Assembly (NCBI GenBank): GCA_964017045.1
Contig: OZ024795.1
Location: 30,728,366-30,792,365 of the forward strand
Reading direction: 5' to 3'
Origin: Omphiscola glabra
Taxonomy: Eukaryota > Mollusca > Gastropoda > Lymnaeidae
Length of the DNA stretch: 64,000 bases
Both the position numbers and the translations under genes were made by a program. The notes under the pieces were generated by a model that saw nothing but the letters and a program-made list of their open reading frames with translations, was not told the DNA's origin and made no database searches. Numbering within the stretch: position 1 is the first letter of the stretch; each line of letters starts with the position of its first letter. Positions 34,276-48,000 of this stretch are shown one piece after another.

Positions 34276-34755
34276 TGTAAAAATCCTAACCATCAAAGAC
34301 AATCAGCTTGTTTTTAAAAGGAATAATTTTTTCAACCAATGGTTTGGAGGGTGTCATTTTTTAAGGTCTATAATATTTCTAGGAACTGATTGGAACCATG
34401 GTTCCCGAGGTTCTCGATCACATTCATTTCTATAGGGGTGATGCTCCTTAGACAGCGTCCAAATGTCTTTGTCTGACTGATGGTCAAGAACTTGTGAGCC
34501 TGACAAATGAGAGCTGAGCTTCAAGAATGGTCAAGAAGGACTTATATAATGTTCCGATGACCCTTGATCAACAGTTAAATCCACTGTCACAGCTGAAATG
34601 AATAAGATGCAACATTACAATGTCCGGCGCTAAACTTAAGTACCCAGTCTGTGATGCCATTTACCAAAAGCTCAAACAACAGTATAGAATTTGTTTGTAA
34701 AAAGTATATATCTAAGGATACCCATAACGTGTTTGCCTCAGGGGTCAGCCTAAGG
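34276..34755. other. Gene-free stretch
   Basis: No exon, element or repeat was recognised. Confidence 0.45.
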
Positions 34756-34944
34756 CAGGCCAGCACAACCCAAAATGCAAGGCGGGCTATAATATTTAAA
34801 GAAAAACTTGTGCGGGCCGAAAAAAAATAGGACGCGTCGGAAAGCTCTTAAGAAATAATAATTAATAAAGAATATTTCTTTACTTTGCGGGCCGCAAAGT
34901 GCGTGCTGGTGGGTCGCATGCGGGCCGCATGTTGTGCAGGCCTG
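34756..34944 (-). mobile_element. hAT-like MITE, CAGGCC...GGCCTG family, copy 1
   Basis: 189 bp starting CAGGCCAGCACAACCC and ending GCATGTTGTGCAGGCCTG, with GCGGGCCGCAAAGTGCGTGC inside. Flanks GCCTAAGG (34748-34755) and GTCTCAGG (34945-34952) are a probable 8-bp duplication with two differences. The same family is at 38868-39052 in opposite orientation. Confidence 0.75.
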
Positions 34945-35019
34945 GTCTCAGGGACCGTGCACATATTATAAAACGCGAAGTGGGTGGGTTGATTCTTCAT
35001 TTTGTTACTTTGTGTAGAA

Positions 35020-35240
35020 TGGGGTGGGTAGTGGTAGAATGGGGTGGGTAGTGGTAGAATGGGGTGGGTAGTGGTAGAATGGGGTGGGTAGTGGTAGAAT
35101 GGGGTGGGTAGTGGTAGAATGGGGTGGGTAGTGGTAGAATGGTGTGGGTAGTGGTAGAATGGGGTGGGTAGTGGTAGAATGGTGTGGGTACTGGTAGAAT
35201 GATGTGGGTAGTAGTAGAATGGTGTGGGTAGTGGTAGAGA
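35020..35240. repeat. Minisatellite, 20-bp unit, 11 copies
   Basis: Nearly perfect copies of GGTAGTGGTAGAATGGGGTG. Open frames on minus are read-through. Confidence 0.97.
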
Positions 35241-35976
35241 GCAATGTTATATAACAATTCTTTTAATTATTCTTTTTAAAATGATTAATTCATATTTTTT
35301 CCAAAATTTTGGCTGGAATTTTGTTTGTTTTTGGACTTTATTCGGTTATGTCAGCGTGTTTGTGTTTGGGGGGGTACACATGTTAAATAATATTATGAGG
35401 GTTGTTAAAGAAATAGTTATAAAAAATAAAGGGTGGGTCAATATATCATATTTTTGTATCATATAATATGTCCACGGCCCCTAAGACATCTATGGTTATT
35501 GTTTTGTCTTGAATAGAATCACAAAGTTCGCGTTACATAATGTCGCTATTAAAAGCAGCTACAATTTTTTTTCTCCTTGGTAGAACTTGTAGACAGTGTT
35601 GTCTTGAAGCCTCTATATACAAAACCTTGTAAACACTTTACTTCGATCTTCTTTGGTCGTATTTATGACTGTCAGTGCGTAGATCTGGTTGTCACTGTGG
35701 CTATATGACCGTCTGATTTTAGCAAACAATGCAAAAAACATTATTATATTTAAATCCTATTTTTTAACCCTACTAAGCTAGCAGATAGCAGCTGTCGTTC
35801 GTACATAAATACCAAAAATGTCTGGGCCATTGAAAGTAGAATATAAAATCAAAAGTACCAACGGGGGCTGGTGGAAATATATATATATATATATATAACG
35901 TGTGAGTGGATGTAGGGTTAGGGTTAGGGTGAGGGGCTGATTGCCAATATCAACTTTATTTCCGACTAACCTGTCA
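35241..35976. other. Probable 3'UTR and downstream flank of the receptor gene
   Basis: It holds a (TA)n microsatellite at 35878-35897 and three telomere-like GGGTTA units near 35913-35932. No exon was seen beyond the receptor stop codon, but an alternative 3' end cannot be excluded. Confidence 0.4.
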
Positions 35977-36008
35977 CTAAAGTTGTGTGCATCGGAGAAC
36001 ACGGATTT
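35977..36008 (-). CDS. Receptor exon 9 (cytoplasmic end)
   Basis: It follows acceptor TGTTTGTTTAG, gives IRVLRCTQL and a TAG stop. Only 32 coding bases, chosen because it is the first in-phase exon after exon 8. A longer read-through in another frame ends in a donor-like site and could be an alternative. Confidence 0.55.
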
Positions 36009-39000
36009 CTAAACAAACAGAACAGTTAAAAATATTATTATCAAACCTTCTTTGGTGTCCTTAGATTTGAGAGTACGAGAGATGTTATGTGCCAGCAAGA
36101 CGATGCAGAGACAGACCATGAAATGGAAGAGTAAAACTGGTATAAAAATGATTAAAATTATGTAGTACGAGGCCAGGTCGGGGGTCTGTGCGTCAAGCTT
36201 AACTGTAGTGTCGTTTCTTTCAGTTTCTTGAAGATCTGAAAAGGAAATTGTATGTGCTATAAAAAAAAGGGGGAAGGGGTGGAACTTTAAAAATGCATCT
36301 AGTTTAACCGTGTTCAGGACAGCAGGACATCAGGACTCGGAAAAGTTGACATGTTGGTTCAAAATGAATTGCAACATATCTGATCGTATTTAAAATAGAC
36401 TGTATAGACTGCAACCTTAGGGGCCAGTAAAATAGACTGTGTAGACTGCAACCTTAGTGGCCAATACATTTGTATATTAATAAATTAGAACTACGCCTTG
36501 TTTCACCCATATTCCTATTCAAATATCATCGTCCGCATGCATGAGAAAAATGTATCGATATGAAATGTGCATTTCTTGCAAGGGTGATCAAACATCATTC
36601 TGGCTAACTACCGCGGTAACTTTAGGTAGATCTATATCACATTTATATCGCAGCTATTTATATAAACATAATATATCAATATCAGGGACAGGTCATCCTT
36701 TAAAAGGCCGTTACTGCGAGACGGGCAGTGACATGGTGTTAACAACTTTCCCTGAAAGACTGGGTCTTAGCTGTGCCAAGTGGAACATATATGCACCCAA
36801 TATAATGAACAGTCGTGGTTCTTTACTCTCTTGATTAATCACTTTTAGGGATAAGCTTCGTTCCATTTCTTCACATACAGTTGTTTAAAAACCTTCGTCA
36901 TGCAAATAAAGGGGGGCTACTCTGAAAATGTAAAAAGTAACTTTTCTTAACTCAGCTGTACACCTTTCATAATGTTATTTCCAAAAAAATTATACCTTGC
37001 ATAGTTATGTGAGGTTCAAAACTTGTTCTCCACTCGTGGGATCTACAAGAAACTCCATAAACCTTTAACTTGTATGCCATAGACCCCGATAAAAATTGAT
37101 TTTATAAATGTAAATATCAGTTTAGACCACTGGAATAGATGGCGTCTGCATATGTGTATTTGTGATACAAATTAATAAAATTAAGAATATAACAAAAACA
37201 TGGCGTCAGATTCGTATGTATTTTTTTTTACGGAATTAGAATAGTTAAACTATTTTGTGTCTCCGAATAATATATCTATAATTTTAAAGAGACTAAAGCT
37301 TAACTTGATTTGAAACAATATTTAAAACTCACGTTAAAAAATGCATTCTGTACTAAAGATGCATTTTATTTATTTTTGTTGGTTATTCTACTACTCGGTT
37401 ACTTTATTATTATTCACCCTTCGCAAGCTAAGATGACCAAGGCTTCTAGATGAGTAGTCGCCTTGGCTTGAGCTGCATTTTGTTTAAAGTGAGGGACAGT
37501 TACTCAATTCGTCAGCCTCCACGTCGCGTCCGTTCCTATGTGTTCTAATTGCAAGACTTAGTCAGAAAGACCCGAAATAGACCAGGATGCCGCAGATGAC
37601 CAGCACTGGTTTTTTGTGTTTCAGTGTGATCTTTGGGCGTTCCACATCGCAGGAGCTGTAGGAATTTTCATTGTGTCAATGTCATCCCGCCTTTGGGGAC
37701 TCCATCTCCGGGTTTGATACCAGAGTTTGCCTTCTCTTAGATGAGTTGCCATCAAAGGTTAATAACTCCCTCTCCCCCCCTCCCCCCGGGGTACTGGTGT
37801 TATTTTGCCTTTACTGGGCTTTCACTGGGGATTGGACTCCATTCCACGAGGTTTGGATTTACTATGTTTAGACCACTCGGCCACCCACTCTTTTACTCTT
37901 CTACTCTACTACTCTGTTACTCTCCCACTCTTCCGCTCTACACTCTGTTACTCTCTGTTGATCCAGTAGGGCATTGAAGGCGTGGCAGGGCATCCATCAG
38001 CAAGCTAATCAGGCATTAAACACAACCTGCATTCACTGTGCCCCAGGGTATTCTTTTGGCCCCAACTTAATTTCGCCCCCGAACTGTCACATTGATAAGG
38101 GGGGGGGGCGTAAAGCAGCAGTCGTAGGCTCCCAAGCGAATGCGGGTGGAGGGATCTGTGAACAATAATCCAGTATTTGGAATCGAATACTGTACAGCAG
38201 ATACCTAGATTGGCCTTAAATATATCGGAAAATTAATTCCATTGAATTTTATTTAAAAATTTTTTAAATAGATTATATGTTGGTTGTATGGTTGTACGCA
38301 TTTTTCTCGCCCCCCCCCCCCCCCCCGACCCCGATAGCTGCCTGAAAGCAACACTGTCTGATATTCTACTTCTCTGCTCCAAACAGTACCCACCTGTATC
38401 ACAGTAGGTCCCGGAGTGACCATCAACACACCTGTAGCACCTGCCATCGTAATGACAATGTCGCTCTCTACAATTGACGCCACACATTTGATGACACAGA
38501 TAGCCATAGAATGGCGGGGCGCATTCTGTGAAAGGATCAGTCTATCTTTATAGCAGTGAAACTGAAATAGGACGACGGCATTGTAACATTTCAAAAATAA
38601 GTTGAGCCTTTTATAATGACTAACAGAAAGGTTCATATTAAAAAGACGTAAGTTTTCGATAACTTATAACGGTGCTCTTAAGACTGTCTGTCAGACTGTC
38701 CTCTGATTGAAGCTCACGTGTTCGTCTGTCAATGCGTTTAATTTTATTTAATAAACCGTTGTGATGGCGTTTTTTTTTTTGGTCACCCTAATTATTTATA
38801 ACAAGTGCATTGTAACTGATTCTAGTTTTATAGGAATGCCACGGACACTGACCTCGATCCTTTACAACAGGCTGCACAATATACGGCCCGCCAGCACAAC
38901 TTTTTGCGGCCCTCGAAGTAACGAAAGATTCTTTATTATTATTGTTTCTTAATAGCTCCCCCCCCCCCTTTCCTATCCTGTTTTCTTTCGGCCCGCACGA

Positions 39001-42000
39001 GTGTTTCATAAAATATTACGGCCCGCTTTACATTTTGAGTGGTGCAGGCCTGCTTTACAACATCGCGATGACATAGGATTTCTGTGCCACAAGTACCAAT
39101 ATGAACATGCAGTCAACTACAGAGTGCGTTATTGAAAATGCCAGTCTGCAATATGCAGTATGGTCAATGGAAGAAAAATGAAATAATAATAAAATAAAAT
39201 GACAGAGTGCCAGATAAAATCATTGTAAATCACCTGCCACTAGAAGATGTGATAGAGTTAGTGTACCTAGGTTAGGGTGACCAAATGTCCCCTTTTTAAA
39301 CGGGATTGTCCCGTTTTTTCACGATCGTACTCGGAGTCCCGAAAAAGTCCCTCGGGACGCCTAAAACGTCCATTGTCTAAAGCCAAACACATTTTCAAAT
39401 CACTAAAACTTCCTAATCTATAATATAACTTCAAGTAATATTTTGGCTAGCTGTGTAGCCAGTGCCAGTAGTGATGTGGGCTCGTGTCATGACTGCACTG
39501 TTACCCCCCCTCCCCCAACTACTCTGCCGACGCTGCGTAAACGACAGTGTCCCTGCCATAGATCTTATATGTATAGTGAAAGAAACAAGTTGAGAGTGGA
39601 GACCCTTCCTGCAATCCTGCAGGTTCTCGACAAGTTAGAAATGGACTGTTCTAGTTTTTACAACTTTATATTAGATAAAAAGGAGGTTTTATCAATGGCT
39701 GGGACAACAGCCAAATATCCTCAATTTAAATCCTACAGTAGAGCATTTTAATTTGTTGTGTAGTATTATGGTGTAATATATGTATAATGAAATAAGTATT
39801 TACTGCACAATTATTGTTTTCGTTTATATGTCTCAGAGTATAAAAATTAAATTATTCATAAGTGAAGGTAAATTTAAAAAGATTTCTAGGTCTCAAAATA
39901 GTTCAAATGAGCATATTTCAATAAACAGTGTCCGGCTGAGGCCCCCAGACCCTCTTTAGCTGGAGAGTATCCCCCCCAAACAACGCTCCTTGGGTGTGTC
40001 CCGTTTTTTCCAGTTAATGATTTTGTCACCCTAACCTAGGTCACAACACATGGCGATAACGACAAAGAAATCACACCATGGATCATCTAAGGTAGCGGTT
40101 CTCAACATAGGGGTCCCCTAAGACTATCTGAAAACACATATACTCTACAGTTATGAAGTAGCAACGAAAATAATTTTGTGGCTTGGGGGTCGCCACGACA
40201 TGAGGAACTGTATGAAAGGGTCACGGCGTTCGGAAGTTTGAGAGCCACTGATCTAAGGAAATAGGACTTTTTGGGTCAGCTAAGCAAATAGGATAATCGG
40301 GATTAACAGCCACAGCAGAAAACAAAGGATGGACATCCCAGAGAAAACAAAACCACAAGAGACCCGCATGGCAACCCGTCTCAGAGCAATATCTAAAGCT
40401 CTCTCGAAGAGATACACGATGTTGAATGTAGACAGCTCTCAGTTAGCCAGACGGGCAGTTATTGCTAGTAGAGGAGATTGAACTCTGATTCTGACGAGTT
40501 AGCCAGACGGGCAGTTATTGCTAGTGGGGAAGATTGAACTCTGATTCTGACGAGTTAGCCAGACGGGCAGTTATTGCTAGTGGGGGAGATTGAACTCTGA
40601 TTCTGACGAGTTAGCCAGACGGGCAGTTATTGCTAGTGGGGGAGATTGAACTCTGATTCTGACGAGTTAGCCAGACGGGCAGTTATTGCTAGTGGGGGAG
40701 ATTGAACTCTGATTCTGACGAGTTAGCCAGACGGCAGTTATTGCTAGTGGGGAAGATTGAACTCTGATTCTGACGAGTTAGCCAGACGGGCAGTTATTGC
40801 TAGTGGGGGAGATTGAACTCTGATTCTGACGAGTTAGCCAGACGGGCAGTTATTGCTAGTGGGGGAGATTGAACTCTGGTTCTGACGAGTTAGCCAGACG
40901 GGCAGTTATTGCTAGTGGGGGAGATTGAACTCTGGTTCTTAGGAAGAAAAAAAGCTCAACCACATAAGTCGGATAGCAGAGCCAGAATGATCAATTCATT
41001 GATCGTGGGTCCTCAAAATATAGAAGAAGAAGAAGAAACTTGTAATGGGATTAAAAGTCGGAATCCTACATAAAATGAGCTGTATAAAGTCAACTGTTCA
41101 GACAAAACTGTTGGTAGAAATCTGGAACGAAACAAAAAATAAAAAGAAATGCGCGGAAATAGCCATCGAGTATATGTTTCAGGTTTTGTTAACGTTCAAC
41201 TGACCCCATAAGCTCATTGGTTCACTGACCGCTTACATCGAAAAGGATGGGCACCGGAAAATGACAACTTACCTCTATAAACTGTTTGTTCAATGATCAC
41301 TTACAACAAAACGCCTGGACACATGAAATGGTCAAACTACCTCATTACGATTGTTCATCGATCGCCTACACCAAAAAGGCTGGGCGCCGCCAATCATCAG
41401 CTGACCTACAAAAGTTAGCTAGTTCAGTGGATGACCACAACATAAAGCTGGACACAGAAAATGGTCAACTCACCTCCATAAGCTCTGAAGTCACACACAG
41501 AAAACTCAACGTCCTCTTTAATCGGCAGAAATTTCAACATAAAATATTGCATGCATTTCTCTTGTTCTGGCCAATATTTAATTCCATCACGAAACTGTAA
41601 CGTTGGCTCTTGTTTCACAGAAAAAACACTTTCGTTATAGACATCACTGAAACCTTCCAAAATGTAACCTTTATTTTTTTTTTTTTTAAAAGGGGGGGGG
41701 GGGGGGGGGGGGGTAATAGATTTCGTCATCAACTTCAATAGTTCTGGGGGTTTCTAAAATGTGTACCACTTAATCAACTCCTTTAAAAAGAATTGGTACT
41801 TCGTACGAAATACACGCAAAGTGGCACCAACTTTTTTAAGGAGTTGTTTTGTTTCACTATATAAATGGTTATATATTTTCGTTACATCTCAGTATACAAC
41901 CTGAAAGAAAATGTAATTTATAACTAAAGGTACATAACCACAGTTTAGGCAACGCTGATCTACATCTTAAGTCTATGGGGTGGTTCCGTAACTGTGAAGA

Positions 42001-45000
42001 AGAGCGCAAGTCGACCGGGAAAAAAAGGAACCATCTTTAGAAGCGCTATCTCAGGCTAGACCTTATTTATGATCGATGAGTGTTAGCACACTACTTGCTA
42101 TACAATACTGCAAGACCTTATTCATGATCGATGAGTGTTAGCACACTACTTGCTATACAATACTGCAAGACCTTATTTATGATCGATGAGTGTTAGCACA
42201 CTACTTGCTATACAATACTGCAAGACCTTGTTCATGATCGATGAGTGTTAGCACACTACTTGCTATACAATACTGCAAGACCTTGTTCATGATCGATGAG
42301 TGTTAGCACACTACTTGCTATACAATACTGCAAGACCTTATTCATGATCGATGAGTGTTAGCACACTACTTGCTATACAATACTGCAAGACCTTATTCCT
42401 GATCGATGAGTGTTAGCACACTACTTGCTATACAATACTGCAAGACCTTATTCATGATCGATGAGTGTTAGCACACTACTTGCTATACAATACTGCAAGA
42501 CCTTGTTCATGATCGATGAGTGTTAGCACACTACTTGCTATACAATACTGCAAGACCTTGTTCATGATCGATGAGTTTTAGCACACTACTTGCTATACAA
42601 TACTGCTAGACCTTATTCATGATCGATGAGTGTTAGCACACTACTTGCTATACAATACTGCAAGACCTTATTTTAGATCAGTGAGCTGCCGCGATTACAA
42701 TACACTTACTGATAAACTAGTCACCAAAATGTTAGTGGTTGTTTGGCAAGCAAATAAATAGAAGGACCATTAATATCATGTAAGTATTCCAGCAAGACGA
42801 AAATGGAATAAGTTGAAAGAATTAAAACATGTAAAATTGTCACCTGAAACCCAATTCGAAATTGTATATGTAAAAGTGTCACCTGAAACCCTATAAGAAA
42901 ATGTGTATGTAAAAGTGTCACAAGAAACCCAATACGAAAATGTGTATGTAAAAGTGTCATCTGAAACCCAATACGAAAATGTGTATGTAAGGGTAAGGTA
43001 TAGAAATGTATCGAAATTAATTTTAGAGCGGTTTCTCTTCAGCTGCGTGGGGTGCATCTAATTGTCTTGACCTTTGAAAGACTAGCGACACTTAGTGCAC
43101 ATATGTCCATCATTTGACAGGAAAGCCATAAGTAGCCAGAAAAAAGGTGCCTTTTCGAGACACGACAGTAAAAATTACTGGTCTTACTTTTAATTACTCA
43201 ACATGTTGTCACATTACAGCTTCTGACAATTTTTATCAGCCCTAATATAAGGCAAGGTATGCTATGATTTCATGTAATATATTTATACAAATAGTAAGGG
43301 TGAAGGCGAGCAAAAGGCGGTTGACTATACTGACTGAGTCAACCAGTGCGCACCATTTGATGCGGAGACATCAAGCTCTTGAATATAGTGGGTATTCCCG
43401 AAATACACAGACCACACTGGTGCAGAATCATTCCTCTCCAACACGTCGCAGTCCCAGGCGCCCTGGCCATTCACTGCACGGCCAGGTTGGATGTTCCATT
43501 TCAGAAAGCCATTAGTAGATTGGTTGGTAAATTTTTTTAAAGCAAGGTCACGGCCTGGTGGAAAATAAACATGAAACAAATAATTAATCTGAGTTTGGAG
43601 GTTTTTTTTGTTTTCTTTCTGTACTGTAAAGCAGGCGATGATAAACAGTGCTCTATGGAATGATATTCCTTTTAAATTTGGAAAATTAAAGTAATGCTCA
43701 AAACATTGGCATAAAAGTAAAACATTGTTCAAAATACATCGGCCGCGATTTCCATCGATCAAATGGGGAGTTAACAATCAAATAATCAAGTGCGAAATAT
43801 TCATGTCCGCAATATTCATGTGTGAAATTTTCTTGTGCGGAATATTCATGTGCGGAATTTTCTTGTGTGGAATATTCATGTGGGGAATTTTCTTGTGCGG
43901 AATATTCTTTTGTGAAATATTCATGTGCAGAATTTTCTTGTGCGGAATTTTCTTTTGAGGAATATTCATGTGCGGAATTTTCTTGTGTGGGATTTTCTTG
44001 CGCGGGTTTTGATCCGTGTAAAAGTGCAATAAACATATTCCATCGAAGATCAATAACTCCTGATCAAGGACGGCCATTCATTTCTTACCTCCGCTGACAT
44101 GAATCGAACAGATCAAAGTCGGAATGTCGAAGGTCAGCACCAGAGTTTTCACCAACTGCACGGAGTAGCAGCCGATATCAACTGTAGGAAAATAGCTGGG
44201 TAAAAGTTGGAACAAGGAACACTCCCCGCTTTGGTTGTTGACGTCATACACATGTAGGCTAATGATTGGTCGGTCGGCTGGGAACAAAAGTTAACCATTG
44301 TTTATGTATAGTAAAAGCTCATTTTAAAATAAACACAAACTGAAAGAAGTCAAAGAATGGCACCTGATGGGCCGTCTACAAAGAACGTTACGCTCCGGGA
44401 AAAAAAAAAGGGGGGGGGGGGGTCTAAGAAATTGTGATAGTTGTGACGTGACATGGCGGGTGTATAGTCTAGATCTTTTGTGACGTCACACATTAATATA
44501 ATTTTTTTTCCTTACGAATAAAGATTGAAATTGACAATGATGTTAAACTTTCTGTTGTGGTAGATGCATTCCGGCAGAAGATTTCAATTTTATAAATTTA
44601 ATAATTTAACAGTGTGTTTTAGATTAAATATTAATTAGGTGTTAATTTTTTAAAACAATTTTTTTTTTTTGACATTCTAAAGCGCGACGTACTTTAGGGG
44701 GGTGGGTTCCCCTGAGATTTGTTACAGATTGTGACAAAGGGAGGGGGTAAATGTTTTCCAAAAATATCGTGACATGCTTCATGGACAGCTCTTTAGCATA
44801 CTTATAGTAAGCTACTATTTTTTATTAAACAATTGATGAAACCATCTTGAATTCTAAAGCAAATTCAGGTAAGCTGTCAGCTTTATGGTCACCTAGCAAC
44901 CTGTTCCAGTGCCCAGCATTATTTCAAAGTTTAACACCTGTTCAATTACCATGTGGTCACCTAACAATCTGCTCCGGTGCTCAGCACTATTTCAAAGTTT

Positions 45001-48000
45001 AACACCTGTTCAATTACCATGTGGTCACCTAGCAACCTGTTCCAGTGCCCAGCATTATTTCAAAGTTTAACACCTGTTCAATTACCATGGTCGACAAGTC
45101 CAAGCCTCAACCACGTGACAGTGATGCTGTTTTTGAAGATCAGCTCGACTGGATCATTATCCATGACCTGGATACATGGTGCCTGGTATTGTGAGAGGCT
45201 GGATATATTTCTTGGTCCGTTAAAACCTTGACTTCCTGAGAGCAACATTGAATAACCCGGATGTTCATATCGTCATCTGTTTCTTATCAAAATTATGATT
45301 TATTTATGAAAACATTTGGACATCATCAATTAACCTACACAGCAAATGTTCTCTCTCCACGCACCTACATAAACCAGGGGGGACATCATATGCTACTCAA
45401 TGTTAACGGGTCCCATCCACCCGGGGTGCTGTGATATTTTTGGGGTCTTTTGGTGGGGTTGGATCTCCAGATCACAATCTTGGGACTGACTCGGTTTAGA
45501 CCTCTCGGGCACTTGGCCACCCAGCATCCAGGAAATTAAGATTAAAACAAACATAGAATATGCCTACCCTACCCAATAACTGTTTCAAAGATGGTGATGA
45601 CGCCTACAGTTTGTGGACTTGAATCATTCAATAGCAGCGGGTAGAGCTATCACTGTATCAATAGGTGTGTCTTTATAATGTTATGCAATAAAGGAGTTGC
45701 CAAGACTTTGCTTAAAATGTTAAGGATCTACACATAAAGTTGAGGAACCACTGGTCAAAGAAAGTTGAGTAACCACTTGTTAAAGAAAGTTGAGGAGCCA
45801 CTTGTTAAAGAAAGTTGAGGAACCACTTGTTAAAGAAAGTTGAGGAACCACTTCTTAAAGAAAATTGAGGAACCATTTCTTAAAGAAAGTTGAACCACTT
45901 CTTTCAGTTAATCAAAGGGAACATGCACATCAATGATAAAATCGACAGATAACAATAAGGGGAACATACATAAAAGGGACGAGGGCAAGATGAACAGCGT
46001 TTACAATAGTAAGTACTAAGACCCACTTATCTGGCAAGCATGACCGAAGTAGCCTGCGGCACATCTTTTCCCGTGTTTCAGGCAAGTGCCGTCACTGGCA
46101 CAGCCTGCCTCCACACAGTGACACATCAGCAGGCAGTGCTGACCAAACCATCCGTGGTCACAGGCTTCAACAATAAAGGTGCATGTAAATGTTCAACAAT
46201 AAACGTGCATGTAAATGTTCAACAATAAACGTGCATGTAAATGTTCAACAATAAACGTGCATGTAAATGTTCAACAAGAAACGTACATGTAAATGTTATT
46301 GTATATATATTTCAGCGGATATACTTGTTCTAAAAAAAAGACATGCATTCACTTCACAACATGACCACGTGACCTTGCGTCATTCTGTTGCGTGCATCAA
46401 TTGGTTTCAAAATGTTTCATGTTGTTTTAAAGAGGTTCGTTAACGAACAGTACACAACAAAAGGAGGATAAAATTGTTTAAATATGATAAAGAAAAAAAA
46501 CGCTACCTAAACTAGTGCTAATTTACAAGTAACATTTTATTTATACTAACCATTTTGATATAAAGTACAAAATCAAATACAAGTACAGTAGAAGTCCATT
46601 AGTCCGGCATCCAACAGTCCGGAATGCCCGATAGTCCGGCATCGCTCCGGAAAACTGTAAAAATTTTGGTTTTCTCCAAAAGTGTGTCTTTAAAGCAAAT
46701 AAAAACGCCCGAGAGCTATTCGGAAGTTTTCGGGGTAGTTCGGGATCATCCGGAAGCGCTCGGTATTGTTTGGAAACAATTAGCGGCCGGCTAGTCTCAG
46801 CTGTCACAACAAATAAAGGTGCAGTGCAGCACAGTTAATCAACCACGAAGCGTCTTCGCCATTTTTTTGCGCGTTGTTGTTTTGTGTCCTTTCACATCGC
46901 AGTAAACTGTGTCTCAGTACTCTCTACTGTAATACAGTACATCTGTTGTGACGTACGTAACTATTGAAACTGTTTATAAACAAAGTGAGTTTCGTTCTAA
47001 CTGTACAGTGACCATGTTTTCAAAACCTAAGCCTTCTGCAGAAAAGGAAAAAATCAGCTGGGCAGAAGCTGCAGAATCACCAAATAAGTTTATCTCTTTT
47101 GCTGAGGCTAGTACTAGCTACAGTGCTTCAGAAATTATTGATTTCCATATCATTAGAAATAAATTTTATACTAAACGCAAAAAGGTCAAGAAAACAAAAA
47201 GACATTCGTGACTTTTTAAAATCTAATTGAAATATGTTTTACAGTACGTGTACATACATTATATGAAATGTAAAATAAACTTTGTTGTATTTGCATACTG
47301 TATTTGTAGTTTAATTATTAACCTAATTGTTCTTATAATTACGATTTATGTATGTATGTAGTTAAAAAAACAAAGTACATTTGTTTTACGGCAAAGCCTA
47401 CACTAAAAAGAAGGGGCACCGCCCGATAGACCGGAATTTTCGGTAGTCCGGTCCCGAACGTGCCGGATTATCGGACTTCTACTGTATATAGAAATAAAAA
47501 CAACTCTATCAGCTTACAGCTAGTGAATACCTATGATAACATTAATTGTCAAACTATTAATCCACACGCCACACAAACACACACACGCGGAAAAACGTGT
47601 ACGTCTTTAAGTCTCTTATGTCTTTTGCATCTCAGGTACCTGTAGTACGTCTACCTTAATAGTCTGAAAAAATGGGGTTGGGGTGGGGCGTTTCTAGAAT
47701 TGAACCTTAAGAAGGCCAAGCGAAAAGTATCCATCTATATTTAGAACCTTTCTAGTAAGTTCCAGAGAAGCCCAGTGGTTGTACGCTGACCCGGCAACAT
47801 GGGGGCAATTAAATTGGTGTTGGCGAAAAACAAAGGCGAGAAAGCTCTACGAAACATGATGGCTCTCGTCTGCGACACATTTTGGGGACTTGAAATTCAA
47901 AGTTGTAGGATAAAACTTACACTAGGTCAAATATATCAGTACACTAGGTCAAATATATCAGTACACTTGGTCAAATATATCAGTACACTAGGTCAAATAT

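Noticed and set aside
35913..35932. GGGTTA repeats as a telomere or interstitial telomeric array
   Set aside because: Only about three units; too short to mean anything by itself.
36541..36834. 97-residue plus-strand frame inside receptor intron 7
   Set aside because: No domain, no splice signals in phase, A/T-driven composition; antisense to the gene.
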